A stretch of DNA of 64,000 nt. Origin: Chitinophaga sancti. GTDB taxonomy: Bacteria; Bacteroidota; Bacteroidia; Chitinophagales; Chitinophagaceae. This document shows, piece by piece, positions 1-8,531 of the stretch (its first letter is position 1; each line of letters starts with the position of its first letter). A program made the position numbers and the translations under genes. The DNA lies in contig NZ_CP139972.1 of NCBI RefSeq assembly GCF_034424315.1, positions 4,278,001-4,342,000 of the forward strand, read 5' to 3'. A model generated the notes under the pieces. The model ran no database searches. It worked only from the letters and a program-made list of their open reading frames with translations, and was not told where the DNA came from.

Positions 1-8
1 CGAATACG

Positions 9-26
9 TATTTATGAAATGAGTTC
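9..26. repeat. Half of a dispersed inverted repeat
   Basis: The 18 bases TATTTATGAAATGAGTTC here recur exactly at 21796-21813, where they form one arm of a perfect 16-bp inverted repeat. Here only one arm is inside the window, so a partner arm may lie to the left. I infer a dispersed palindromic element; its role is unknown. Confidence 0.5.
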
Positions 27-40
27 CAGCATAAAAAAAA

Positions 41-70
41 GCTTTTGCCATCTCTGGCAAAAGCTTTTTT
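41..70 (-). terminator. Intrinsic terminator of the sugar oxidation operon
   Basis: GCTTTTGCCA (41-50) pairs with TGGCAAAAGC (55-64) around a TCTC loop. A-runs on the left and T-runs on the right make it work in both directions. It lies just past the stop codon of the minus-strand gene ending at 89. Confidence 0.8.
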
Positions 71-88
71 GATAGAAGTGTAAAGAAA

Positions 89-3000
89 CTATTTTGATAA
101 CAATTCAAACCTGCTAATACCGAAAGACGTCTTTTCATCCGCACTGGCCGCAGTTATCCTGATGTATAAATCATGCAGCTTGCCATCTGCTACCGGTGCA
201 AAACTAATCGTTGCGATGTTAGGCGCTTTCACTTTCGCACCCGGCCCTATCAATACCTCACCAAGTTTAGTACCACCATCCTTATCCAGGAATACCTGCA
301 CATTATATCCATACTGCAATGATTCCTGTGTATAGTAAGCTATACCAACCCCCGTTACACCGGTAAGATCCAGGTTATTATACGTCACCCAGCTATTCGC
401 TGTAGGAATCAGGAACTTCATACCATCTGCCTCAAAGCTTGTCACACCAAAAGATTGATCGTAATTAGCTGCCACCAGTTTAGGGCTTCTTAATGTCGCA
501 GTAGCCGTACCCGTTAGCGGACGGATATTTGGACCTCCCTGATCTGTATAACTGGCTATCAGGTACAAAACACCATTGTCTTTCTCCGGTTTACCGGCTG
601 TAGGAGACACTGTGCCTTTCTGTGGCATGGAAGGTGCTACCTTATTCTGAGCACCCTGAGACATCACATACTCTGCCAGCTGGTGCGCCTCTCCCTGAGT
701 CAATGTAGGATGTGCAGACATTGCTGTTTCACCCCATACACCGCCACCACCACTGATGATCTTATTCGCCAGGTAATCCTTCGCATTCGGATCATCTTTA
801 TATTTCTCTGCTACCAGTTTGAAAGCAGGCCCGATTGATTTCTCATCCAGTTTATGACAAGTTTTACAATCACCTGATTCAAACAAATTCTTACCCGCAA
901 TCACCCCGGTAATGATCTGATGCCCCTGCTGAGGAATACCTGCCTGATCACTCCCTTCCATATATTCAGCACGGATGTACATATTCTCAGGCTTGATGTT
1001 AGCTGCATCTTCTTTGTCTACCACCTGCACATCATACGCCACCTGTTTACCAGGGAAATAGAAGGTCTTGTTACCCGTCAGGTTAATCTTCACCTCAGGC
1101 GTTTCATTACCTGCATACAAGGCAATGCCTTCACTACGCGTACTGGTACCTTTATTATCCACCACTTCTACTGACACCGCATATTCACCAGCCATTGAAT
1201 ACGTCACCTCTGCTTCTGGTTCTTTGGTTTCTTTCTTATTACCATTACCCAGGTACCAGATGTAAGTAAGTGGATCATGGTCAGGATCAGCAGATCCTTT
1301 AGCACTCAGTTTTACTTTAAATGGTAAACCACCTGACAGCTTGCTTGCCTGGATCTTCGCAATAGGTGCACGGTTGCCTCCATTGAAATCAATCCTTGAC
1401 AAACCAGCATCTTTATTCTTGCTAAACCAGCCATTACCATATTCCAGTAAATACAACCTGCCATCAGGACCCATTTCCATATCAATGATCGCATTGAATT
1501 TAGTATGAGACATGAATGGCTCAGTCTTGGAAAGATTACCATCTTTATCAAAAGTCACAGCTTTAATCCAACCCCTTACCCAATCATAAATGAAGAACTT
1601 ACCATTATAGTAATCCGGGAAACGAGTTTCCTGTGGATAAAACTCATTGTAATACACAGGTCCGGCCATGGCATTACGACCACCACTACCCATGCTTGGG
1701 AAATCAGGCGACTTATCGTAAGGATACCAGATCATTGGCGGAGTAGCAGGGGGCAGATCCCTGATACCAGTATTATTTCTTGAATCATTCACTGGTTTTG
1801 CAGCATCAAATGGTGCCCCTGCTTTCCCTGTTTCATAGTCATAACGATGATAAGCATAGTTGTTACCTACGAACATAGGATAACCGAAATTACCCGGTTT
1901 CTTTGCCTGGTTGATCTCATCATAACCTCTCGGACCACGTTCAGGATCATCATTGTTAGCATCAGGGCCTACTTCCCCCCAATACACATACCCATTCTTA
2001 CGATCTACAGAAATACGATAAGGATTACGGGTACCCATTGCATAAATTTCCGGGCGGGTCTTTGCAGTTCCCTGCTTAAAGAGATTGCCTTCAGGAATCG
2101 TATAAGTACCATCGGGGTTAATCTTAATACGTAATATTTTTCCCCTCAGGTCATTGGTATTGGCAGATGTACGACGACCATCATAATTCAGGTGACCCGG
2201 ACGATCATCCAGCGGGCCATAACCTTTAGATACATATTGCTGACCCGGTTCATCGAATGGGGTAGAGTTATCGCCCGTAGAGAGATACAGCAGGTGATCT
2301 GCCCCGAAGGCGATAGAACCGCCTGTATGACAACAGATATTACGCTGTGAATACAGCTGTAAAACGATCTTCTCAGAAGCTGAATCAATCTTGCCATTCT
2401 CAAAGGTAAAACGACTCAACCTGTTTACAGAAGTATCAACCGGAGAATAATAAATATATACGTAATGGTTAGTTGCAAAATCAGGATCAGCACTTATACC
2501 CAGTACACCTTCTTCTGCATTTACATTAGGTACTTCAGTCTTATAATATACTCTTAAGAAACCAGCCTGTGTCAGTTTGTGCGCCTGCTGATTAAAGTAC
2601 ATGATCTCTCCTCTGCGCTGTGCAATCAGGATGTTGAGATCAGGCAGAATAGTCATTTCAGTAGGTTCAAAGAACTCCCCGGAAGTAAGTGTATTCTTTG
2701 TGAAACGATCTTCCTCAGGCACTCTCAGCGTAGTAGCCAGGTTATAATCCAATAACTGGTTTTTGCCAACGGCATATTTAATACCGCTCAGGAGCAGTTT
2801 CAGGAAATTCTCTTCTTTGTAACTGGCATCAGTATGACCAAGTTCTGTATAAAATGCACGGCCACCATCATATTCGTGGTACCAGCTGATAGGATGCTGC
2901 TCACCATTCTTACCACCTTCATATGTCTTCTCATCCACAGTCATAATGACTTTAATATTGGGGCTGATCTTTTTGAAATTATACCATTCATCTTCATGCT

Positions 3001-3484
3001 CCCACTTATCAGGCAACTGACCAAATGATTTATCTTTTACGATGAGTGTTGCCTTGTGTGTGCCCGCAGGGTGATTATCAAAGTATGCACCGGCAAGACC
3101 ACCATACCAACCCCACTCGTATTCAGTATCTGTTGCAGCATGTACACCTACATACCCACCACCAGACTGAATATATCTTTCAAAATCTGCTTCCTGGTAA
3201 TTGTTCAGTACATCACCAGTGGTGTTCAGGAAAATAACAGCAGCATATTTCTGCAAACTATCCTCCACGAACATTTCTGCGTTGGTTGTTGTGTCTACAT
3301 CGAATCCATTTTCTTTTCCCAGTTTTTCAATAGCCGCAATGCCGGCAGGAATAGAGGCGTGGTGGAATCCGGCAGTTTTCGAGAATACCAGCACCCTGGG
3401 ATTACCGGGTCTGGTCTTTGACTGGCAACCGGAAAGAATTATTCCGCATAGCGCAGCCAGGTAAATAGCATACCTCAATTGCAT
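89..3484 (-). CDS. ThuA / PQQ-type sugar dehydrogenase / PKD / cytochrome c fusion lipoprotein
   Basis: The 1131-residue protein has a lipoprotein signal peptide (lipobox ending LSGC, residues 17-20). Modules run in order: a ThuA-like domain (about 28-240), a glucose/sorbosone dehydrogenase beta-propeller (about 255-695), a PKD domain (about 710-790), a class I cytochrome c (about 865-955, haem motif CKTCH, probable axial Met in MSAHP) and a C-terminal jelly-roll carbohydrate-binding-like domain (about 985-1131). Enzymes of this family oxidise sugars outside the cytoplasm, and the built-in haem domain would pass electrons to the respiratory chain. It is last in a minus-strand operon. Its ThuA and cytochrome parts resemble the separate proteins encoded at 3620-4393 and 5266-5694. 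The exact sugar cannot be read from the sequence. Confidence 0.9.
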   Translation of the reverse strand: MQLRYAIYLAALCGIILSGCQSKTRPGNPRVLVFSKTAGFHHASIPAGIAAIEKLGKENGFDVDTTTNAEMFVEDSLQKYAAVIFLNTTGDVLNNYQEADFERYIQSGGGYVGVHAATDTEYEWGWYGGLAGAYFDNHPAGTHKATLIVKDKSFGQLPDKWEHEDEWYNFKKISPNIKVIMTVDEKTYEGGKNGEQHPISWYHEYDGGRAFYTELGHTDASYKEENFLKLLLSGIKYAVGKNQLLDYNLATTLRVPEEDRFTKNTLTSGEFFEPTEMTILPDLNILIAQRRGEIMYFNQQAHKLTQAGFLRVYYKTEVPNVNAEEGVLGISADPDFATNHYVYIYYSPVDTSVNRLSRFTFENGKIDSASEKIVLQLYSQRNICCHTGGSIAFGADHLLYLSTGDNSTPFDEPGQQYVSKGYGPLDDRPGHLNYDGRRTSANTNDLRGKILRIKINPDGTYTIPEGNLFKQGTAKTRPEIYAMGTRNPYRISVDRKNGYVYWGEVGPDANNDDPERGPRGYDEINQAKKPGNFGYPMFVGNNYAYHRYDYETGKAGAPFDAAKPVNDSRNNTGIRDLPPATPPMIWYPYDKSPDFPSMGSGGRNAMAGPVYYNEFYPQETRFPDYYNGKFFIYDWVRGWIKAVTFDKDGNLSKTEPFMSHTKFNAIIDMEMGPDGRLYLLEYGNGWFSKNKDAGLSRIDFNGGNRAPIAKIQASKLSGGLPFKVKLSAKGSADPDHDPLTYIWYLGNGNKKETKEPEAEVTYSMAGEYAVSVEVVDNKGTSTRSEGIALYAGNETPEVKINLTGNKTFYFPGKQVAYDVQVVDKEDAANIKPENMYIRAEYMEGSDQAGIPQQGHQIITGVIAGKNLFESGDCKTCHKLDEKSIGPAFKLVAEKYKDDPNAKDYLANKIISGGGGVWGETAMSAHPTLTQGEAHQLAEYVMSQGAQNKVAPSMPQKGTVSPTAGKPEKDNGVLYLIASYTDQGGPNIRPLTGTATATLRSPKLVAANYDQSFGVTSFEADGMKFLIPTANSWVTYNNLDLTGVTGVGIAYYTQESLQYGYNVQVFLDKDGGTKLGEVLIGPGAKVKAPNIATISFAPVADGKLHDLYIRITAASADEKTSFGISRFELLSK

Positions 3485-3503
3485 GATAGTTGTTTTCGTT
3501 AAA

Positions 3504-3610
3504 AGAGGCTATCTCAAAAGTAATTTGAAGGCACTGAGAACTCATAAAAATTCTCTCCCCCAGGTATCTCCGGAAAAAATCCGGAAATCTTCACTTTTGA
3601 GACAACCTCT
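3504..3610. repeat. Palindromic MITE-like element, copy A
   Basis: The outer arms AGAGGCTATCTCAAAAGTAA (3504-3523) and 3591-3610 pair over about 20 positions with three or four mismatches. Inside are two smaller hairpins: GAGAA/TTCTC (3536-3540/3551-3555) and TCCGGA/TCCGGA (3569-3574/3580-3585). It aligns end to end with 52677-52788. The ends resemble IS terminal repeats of the GAGGCTGTCTCAAAA type. It sits between two minus-strand genes of one operon. Confidence 0.75.
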
Positions 3611-3619
3611 CCCGTATGA

Positions 3620-4393
3620 TTAGTAAAAGGTCCCTGATTTGCCGGCAGCAGCATCAGTAGCTTTCATTCCCATCACATATCTGAGTCCACCCAGCACGTG
3701 CCGCATGTACGTTTGATCGCTGTACGATTCTTTGGTATGCCCCAGCTCCGTATAAAAAGCTCTGCCACCATCGAAGTCATGATACCATGCCATCGGGTGG
3801 TTATCGCCGTTCTTCCCACCTTCGTAACTGCGCTCATCTATTTTGAGCAACACATGTACGTCGGGGTTCAGATCTTTGAAATTATACCACTCATCCCATC
3901 TGGACCATTTATCGCCCAGGTGACGGGTGGCATCATTCGTTTTATCTACCACATTGAGGGTAGCTGTTTGTTGCTTGGGATGGCTGAGGAACCATGCACC
4001 CACCAGCTTATTGTACCATGGCCAGTCATACTCTGTATCGGTCGCAGCATGAATTCCCATGAACCCACCGCCTTTGTGAATGTACTTTTCCATAGCGGCC
4101 TGTTGCTTGTCATCTAATACGTTGCCTGTCGTGTTTAAAAATAACACAGCTGCGTACTTTTTTAGGTTTTTGTATACAAAGGCATTGGCATCTTCAGTGG
4201 TATCCACATCAAAGCCATTCTCCTGTCCGAGTTGTATCATGGCCACTTTGGCAACAGGAATACAATCGTGCCGGAAGCCCATTGTTTTGGAAAACACCAG
4301 CAAACGTGGACGTGCCACGGCCATGAGCCGGGTCATAGGATACAGCATCAACAGCGCGGTGGTACATACAATACCAACAAACAGTTTTTTCAT
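3620..4393 (-). CDS. Exported ThuA-like protein
   Basis: The 257-residue protein has an N-terminal signal peptide (about residues 1-27) and a single ThuA domain (trehalose utilisation family, class I glutamine-amidotransferase-like fold). It carries the motifs LVFSKTMGFRH, GGGFMGIHAATDTEYDW and the C-terminal FYTELGHT. The family is linked to sugar catabolism but its chemistry is poorly defined. It is clearly paralogous to the N-terminal domain of the next gene (ending at 89), so this operon holds a tandem ThuA duplication. The stop codon of the upstream DUF1080 gene is 6 bp away, so the two are co-transcribed. Copy A of the palindromic repeat follows it. Confidence 0.88.
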   Translation of the reverse strand: MKKLFVGIVCTTALLMLYPMTRLMAVARPRLLVFSKTMGFRHDCIPVAKVAMIQLGQENGFDVDTTEDANAFVYKNLKKYAAVLFLNTTGNVLDDKQQAAMEKYIHKGGGFMGIHAATDTEYDWPWYNKLVGAWFLSHPKQQTATLNVVDKTNDATRHLGDKWSRWDEWYNFKDLNPDVHVLLKIDERSYEGGKNGDNHPMAWYHDFDGGRAFYTELGHTKESYSDQTYMRHVLGGLRYVMGMKATDAAAGKSGTFY

Positions 4394-4399
4394 ATTATA

Positions 4400-5104
4400 T
4401 TATAGTGTTTTGATCTTGAGACTACGATAGCTCACTACGTTGCCATGATCCTGCAGCGCGATATGTCCTTTGGAGAACTTCATAAACCCTTCCCAGGTTT
4501 TAAATTTACTATTAGCCAGCAGGGCTTTCCATTCATCACTGCCAACGGTAGTTTCAACAGTTTTGGTGCCATTGAGCCAGAAAGTGAGGTGGCCATCTTT
4601 TTTCAGAATGCGTGCTTTGTTCCACTCTCCTACTGGTTTTGCGGTGTTCATTGTAGCCTTTTTCAGGTCATACAGATCACCGGAATTATGTTTAGGGTAT
4701 TTACCATCAGGATGGCGGGTATCGTCCAGCACCTGCATTTCGGCACCTGTCAGGTAGGTAGCGCCATATTTTGAATCTTCGTGTACGCTGAAGATCAGGC
4801 CACTGTTCCCACCTTCGGAGATCTTCCATTCGTAGGTAAAATCATAATTTTCATATTCATCGTTGGTAACAAGGTCGCCACCACCTTTCTTTACAGCGGT
4901 ATCCAGTACAAAAGCACCGTCTTGTATTTTCCACCTGTCTGCGGCTGAAGATTGTAGATAAGAATGCCAGCCATTGGTTGTTTTGCCGTCGAATAATAAT
5001 TTCCAGCCGTCCTTTTGTTCCTTAGCAGTTAAAGTATTGGGTTGTTGCGCGAAAACAGCGGCCGACGAGAGACTGAGCGCCAAAACGGGAATGAGCAATT
5101 TCAT
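4400..5104 (-). CDS. DUF1080 protein, 3-keto-disaccharide hydrolase family
   Basis: The start is set at 5104, where a signal peptide begins (MKLLIPVLALSLSSAAVFAQ); an in-frame upstream start at 5200 would add 32 residues that look non-coding. The 234-residue product is one DUF1080 domain, a concanavalin-like jelly roll, with the typical GWKLLFDGKTTNGWHSY opening, GNSGLIFSVHE in the middle and GHIALQDHG near the end. Characterised members cleave 3-keto-glycosides in the periplasm. It lies between a cytochrome c gene and two ThuA genes, which supports a 3-keto-sugar pathway. The product of cleavage and the natural glycoside are not evident. Confidence 0.88.
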   Translation of the reverse strand: MKLLIPVLALSLSSAAVFAQQPNTLTAKEQKDGWKLLFDGKTTNGWHSYLQSSAADRWKIQDGAFVLDTAVKKGGGDLVTNDEYENYDFTYEWKISEGGNSGLIFSVHEDSKYGATYLTGAEMQVLDDTRHPDGKYPKHNSGDLYDLKKATMNTAKPVGEWNKARILKKDGHLTFWLNGTKTVETTVGSDEWKALLANSKFKTWEGFMKFSKGHIALQDHGNVVSYRSLKIKTL

Positions 5105-5145
5105 GTGATTAATGGATTTGTTTGGGTTTTGGAATTTTAGCAAAA

Positions 5146-5247
5146 GCGGATTACGAAAAGAATCAATAAACGAGGTACAATGGTTCCGCAGATCATCCAC
5201 AGAATGACATAGTTGAGACCCGTAAATTTATTCTACCCGTAATCCGC
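5146..5247. repeat. Palindromic element with imperfect terminal repeats
   Basis: GCGGATTACG (5146-5155) is repeated inverted at 5238-5247. Pairing continues inward after a 3-bp mismatch (AGAAT 5159-5163 with ATTCT 5230-5234, then 6 of 9). The 102-bp element fills most of the space between the cytochrome c and DUF1080 genes. It could be a MITE-like insertion or a leader structure for the DUF1080 mRNA. Confidence 0.5.
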
Positions 5248-5265
5248 TACGGATAATTATCTAAA

Positions 5266-5694
5266 CTACTTTAAAGACAGAATGTACTTCACCATTTCAG
5301 TGGCGTCGTCCTTGGTTACATTAGGGTGTGCCAGCATTGGAACTTCACCCCAATGACCGCTACCACCAGCAATGATCTTGTCTGCCAGCATAGTAATGTT
5401 AGCATCAGTGGCGGCATATTTCGCTGCTACTTCTTTGTAAGCAGGTCCTACCACTTTCATGTCTACTTTATGGCAGGTAAGGCAATCCGATTTCGAGATC
5501 AGGGCCAAACCTTTTGAAGCTGCAGCATCTGCCGCACCTTCTTTTACCATGGAGTTATCAACAGGCGCTTCGTTGCTGCTGCTTGTTGATGTGTCTTTTT
5601 TTTCGCTGCTGTTATCGCTGCCACCACATGAGGCAAGAAAAAATGCACTTAATACGAATGGTGCCAGATAACGCATTCTCATTTTAGATTCCAT
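5266..5694 (-). CDS. Class I cytochrome c lipoprotein
   Basis: The 142-residue protein has a lipoprotein signal (lipobox FLASC, Cys at residue 23) and then a Ser/Asn-rich linker. A single cytochrome c domain follows, with haem motif CLTCH (about residue 73) and a probable axial Met in MLAHP near the C-terminus. Starts at residues 5 or 7 are equally possible. It closely resembles the haem domain of the fusion protein ending at 89. As a membrane-anchored periplasmic electron carrier it would accept electrons from sugar oxidation. It is followed by DUF1080 after a 161-bp gap that holds a palindromic element. Confidence 0.9.
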   Translation of the reverse strand: MESKMRMRYLAPFVLSAFFLASCGGSDNSSEKKDTSTSSSNEAPVDNSMVKEGAADAAASKGLALISKSDCLTCHKVDMKVVGPAYKEVAAKYAATDANITMLADKIIAGGSGHWGEVPMLAHPNVTKDDATEMVKYILSLK

Positions 5695-5786
5695 TTTATA
5701 AGTCCTATTTCAGATTATGACAAATACAGATTGTGTAATATAAGTAACCTTATAGTTAAATTGCTATAATTATGATGAAATGCCCT

Positions 5787-6842
5787 TTACTCCAGGCCGA
5801 GTACTTTCCGGTTCAGGCTTTCGTCCGCTCCAGCACTGGCAAAATCGTCAAACGCCTTTTCTGTCACACGGATAATGTGATCTTTGATGAACGGCGCACC
5901 TTCTCTCGCACCATCTTCCGGATGCTTCAGACAGCACTCCCATTCCATCACAGCCCAGCCTGAGAAATCATATTGCGTCAGTTTGCTGAATACAGCTTTA
6001 AAATCAACCTGGCCATCTCCCAGAGAACGGAATCTGCCCGGGCGATCTACCCAACCCTGGTAACCGCCATATACTCCGGAACGGCCCGTAGGATTGAATT
6101 CAGCATCTTTTACATGGAACATTTTGATCCGCTCGTGGTAAATATCTATGTACTCCAGGTAATCCAGGCATTGTAATACAAAATGGCTTGGATCGTAGAG
6201 CAGGCAAGCACGTGTATGGTTGCCGGTAGCCTCCAGGAAACGCTCGTAGGTAGCACCATCATGGAGATCTTCACCAGGATGAATTTCATAACAGAGGTCT
6301 ACGCCATTTTCTTCAAACTCATTGAGGATCGGCAGCCATCGCTTAGCCAGTTCCTGGAAACCTGTTTCAACCAGGCCTGCAGGACGCTGTGGCCATGGAT
6401 ATACCGTATGCCAGAGCAATGCACCACTGAAAGTAGCGTGTGCATCCAGGCCCAGGTTACGGCTTGCTTTTGCAGCGTATTTCAATTGCTGAATCGCCCA
6501 TTCCGTGCGTGCAGCAGGGTTACCTCTTTTCTCAGCAGGTGCAAAACCATCGAACAGGTCACTGAATGCAGGATGTACGGCAACCAGTTGCCCCTGTAAA
6601 TGTGTAGAGAGTTCAGTAATTTCCAGCCCTGCAGATTGTACTAAACCTTTGATCTCATCCGCATAAGTTTTGCTTTCAGCAGCTTTTTGCAAATCGAAGA
6701 TATTTGGATCTGAAGTAGGGATCTGCACGCCTTTAAAACCTAAGCCGGCAGCCCATTTACAGATGTTATCCAATGTATTGAAAGGGGCAGTATCACCTAG
6801 GAACTGCGCCAGAAATATGCCCGGTCCTTTGATAGTTTTCAT
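5787..6842 (-). CDS. Sugar phosphate isomerase/epimerase-like TIM barrel
   Basis: The 351-residue protein belongs to the xylose isomerase-like (AP endonuclease 2) TIM-barrel family. Metal-binding segments visible in order are YEIHPGE, YDPSHF, MFHVKDAEF and MEWECC. No signal peptide is seen, so it is probably cytoplasmic. The upstream Gfo/Idh/MocA gene ends 6 bp before it, so they form one transcript and probably act on the same sugar. In comparable Bacteroidota loci such enzymes act on keto-sugars derived from 3-keto-glycosides. The substrate here is inferred only from the neighbours. Confidence 0.88.
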   Translation of the reverse strand: MKTIKGPGIFLAQFLGDTAPFNTLDNICKWAAGLGFKGVQIPTSDPNIFDLQKAAESKTYADEIKGLVQSAGLEITELSTHLQGQLVAVHPAFSDLFDGFAPAEKRGNPAARTEWAIQQLKYAAKASRNLGLDAHATFSGALLWHTVYPWPQRPAGLVETGFQELAKRWLPILNEFEENGVDLCYEIHPGEDLHDGATYERFLEATGNHTRACLLYDPSHFVLQCLDYLEYIDIYHERIKMFHVKDAEFNPTGRSGVYGGYQGWVDRPGRFRSLGDGQVDFKAVFSKLTQYDFSGWAVMEWECCLKHPEDGAREGAPFIKDHIIRVTEKAFDDFASAGADESLNRKVLGLE

Positions 6843-6848
6843 AATAGG

Positions 6849-8012
6849 TTAGATTTCAAATTTTGTCCATTTTTCGTTGCTATGTCCCGATTTAACGACG
6901 TTTTCTATGAAGGCCATCCCTCTTACGCCATCATCTGCACCAGGAAAATCAAGTGCCTCAGGAGCAGGCGTTTCACCTTTCAGTTTAGCCTGTAACGTGA
7001 GTGCGAAGTTGCGATACAGGTTCCCGAATGCTTCCAGGTAACCCTCCGGATGCCCGCCGGGAGTGCGGGTATTGTGGATAGCATAACTACTTTGTAAACC
7101 ACCGTAGTTATTGCCTGCGCGATAAATTTCAGCCGGTTTATCCAGCCATTTTACAAGTAGGGTATTAGGTTCCATCTGGTGCCATTCAATACCACCTTTT
7201 TCACCATAAACCCTGATGGTCAGATTATTTTCTTCACCGGCAGCCACCTGGGAGGCAATGAGCACACCAGATGCACCATTATCAAATTTCAGCAATACCC
7301 CACCATCATCATCCAAAGCACGACCTGGTACTACAATATTGAGATCTGCACACAGTTTGTCGATTTTCAGCCCACTGATATATTCAGCCAGATTGGCAGC
7401 GTGTGTACCGATATCGCCCATGCAGCCTGCTTTTCCTGAACGGCTGGGGTCTGTACGCCAGGCAGCTCCTTTGCTATCTTTTTCAGAGAAAGTGCTCAGC
7501 CAACCCTGTGGATATTCAACATATACCTTTCTGATCTTGCCAAATACACCATCTTTCACCATTTGCTTAGCCTGCTTTACCATAGGGTAACCAGTGTAAG
7601 TATGGGTGAGTAATAAGGAGAGGCCTGTGGCATCTACCTTTGCTTTTAGTTGTTTGGCTTCTTCGAGGGTAAATGTGATGGGCTTGTCAATCGCTACATG
7701 GAAACCTTTTTCCAGCGCGAGCATCGCTGGTTCAAAGTGCACATGGTTGGGTGTAACAATCGCAATAAAATCCAGTTTTTCATCTGCCGGCTTATTTGCT
7801 TCTGCTTCCAGCATCGTTTTGTAGTCAGGATAAGTCCTGTCGGGGTGAAGGAACAACATTTCGCCGGAGGCTTTGGAGATTTCCGGGTCAGAACTGAATG
7901 CACCTGCTTTTAGTTCAATCAGACCATCCATATTCGCAGCGATTCTATGAATAGCACCGATGAAGGCATTCTTTCCGCCCCCAATCATACCCATTCGTAA
8001 CTTACGGTTCAT
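6849..8012 (-). CDS. Gfo/Idh/MocA family NAD(P)-dependent oxidoreductase
   Basis: The ATG at 8012 is preferred to an in-frame TTG at 8018, giving 387 residues. A Rossmann fold opens the protein (MGMIGGGKNAFIGAIHR). The usual EKP motif appears as DKP in HVAIDKPITF, followed by the family's alpha/beta substrate domain. A Trp/Gly-rich YPQGWLSTF segment and the catalytic-region MGDIGTHAANL are visible. No export signal is seen. The family oxidises or reduces sugar hydroxyls, including C3. It is the first gene of the minus-strand operon, directly before the TIM-barrel gene. Confidence 0.9.
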   Translation of the reverse strand: MNRKLRMGMIGGGKNAFIGAIHRIAANMDGLIELKAGAFSSDPEISKASGEMLFLHPDRTYPDYKTMLEAEANKPADEKLDFIAIVTPNHVHFEPAMLALEKGFHVAIDKPITFTLEEAKQLKAKVDATGLSLLLTHTYTGYPMVKQAKQMVKDGVFGKIRKVYVEYPQGWLSTFSEKDSKGAAWRTDPSRSGKAGCMGDIGTHAANLAEYISGLKIDKLCADLNIVVPGRALDDDGGVLLKFDNGASGVLIASQVAAGEENNLTIRVYGEKGGIEWHQMEPNTLLVKWLDKPAEIYRAGNNYGGLQSSYAIHNTRTPGGHPEGYLEAFGNLYRNFALTLQAKLKGETPAPEALDFPGADDGVRGMAFIENVVKSGHSNEKWTKFEI

Positions 8013-8531
8013 TTGCAATAACTTTTTTTTCTTTATGATAGGTTTGAATTGTTTTTTGCAGCCCGCAGCATGAAACGGGTGCTTTGTGCACGTGTTTTTA
8101 TCTCATAACGTCATTACTCCACAGCTTTTAAATGTAGAAAACTCCCGGGAAATTTCGTCATGAAATTTCTCTTTTGCCGGAAATAGGCAAATTTCTAATG
8201 ATGCCGAAGTTGTTTTGTAATAAAAAAATATTATAGTATAAGTGCGGAAAAAATGCAAGTAGAAAGAATATAATTGGCTTATAAACAACAATCTATATAA
8301 AAAGGAAGAGCCTGATAAGACTATCCGGCTCTTGTTTTACTATCCTATGAAAACCCTAATACTGTAAAGGTAGACTGTTGAAACAAATGAAGGTGTTAAA
8401 CGGTCGTTAATAAAGTCTTTTTTTTAAAGTGTACTTTATACACATGAATCTATTAGAACCAAACGTATACAAATGAAGGAATTGATTATTTATACTCATT
8501 TTTGTACATTGAGAACTATATATTAATACCT
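8013..8531. other. Divergent intergenic region, AT-rich
   Basis: This 519-bp spacer separates the minus-strand sugar operon from a plus-strand lipoprotein gene, so it should carry promoters in both directions. I see only a 7-bp hairpin, AAGAGCC (8306-8312) with GGCTCTT (8327-8333) followed by GTTTTAC, that could be a weak terminator. A 62-codon reading frame on the minus strand (8103-8291) has no coding character. No clear -7/-33 pair was found. Confidence 0.4.

Noticed and set aside
8103..8291. 62-codon minus-strand frame
   Set aside because: Composed of AT-driven residues, with no start context or partner; treated as intergenic.
8306..8333. Promoter or terminator hairpin in the 8-kb spacer
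   Set aside because: Stem of only 7 bp with a 14-nt loop and no gene ending nearby; mentioned only in the spacer entry.
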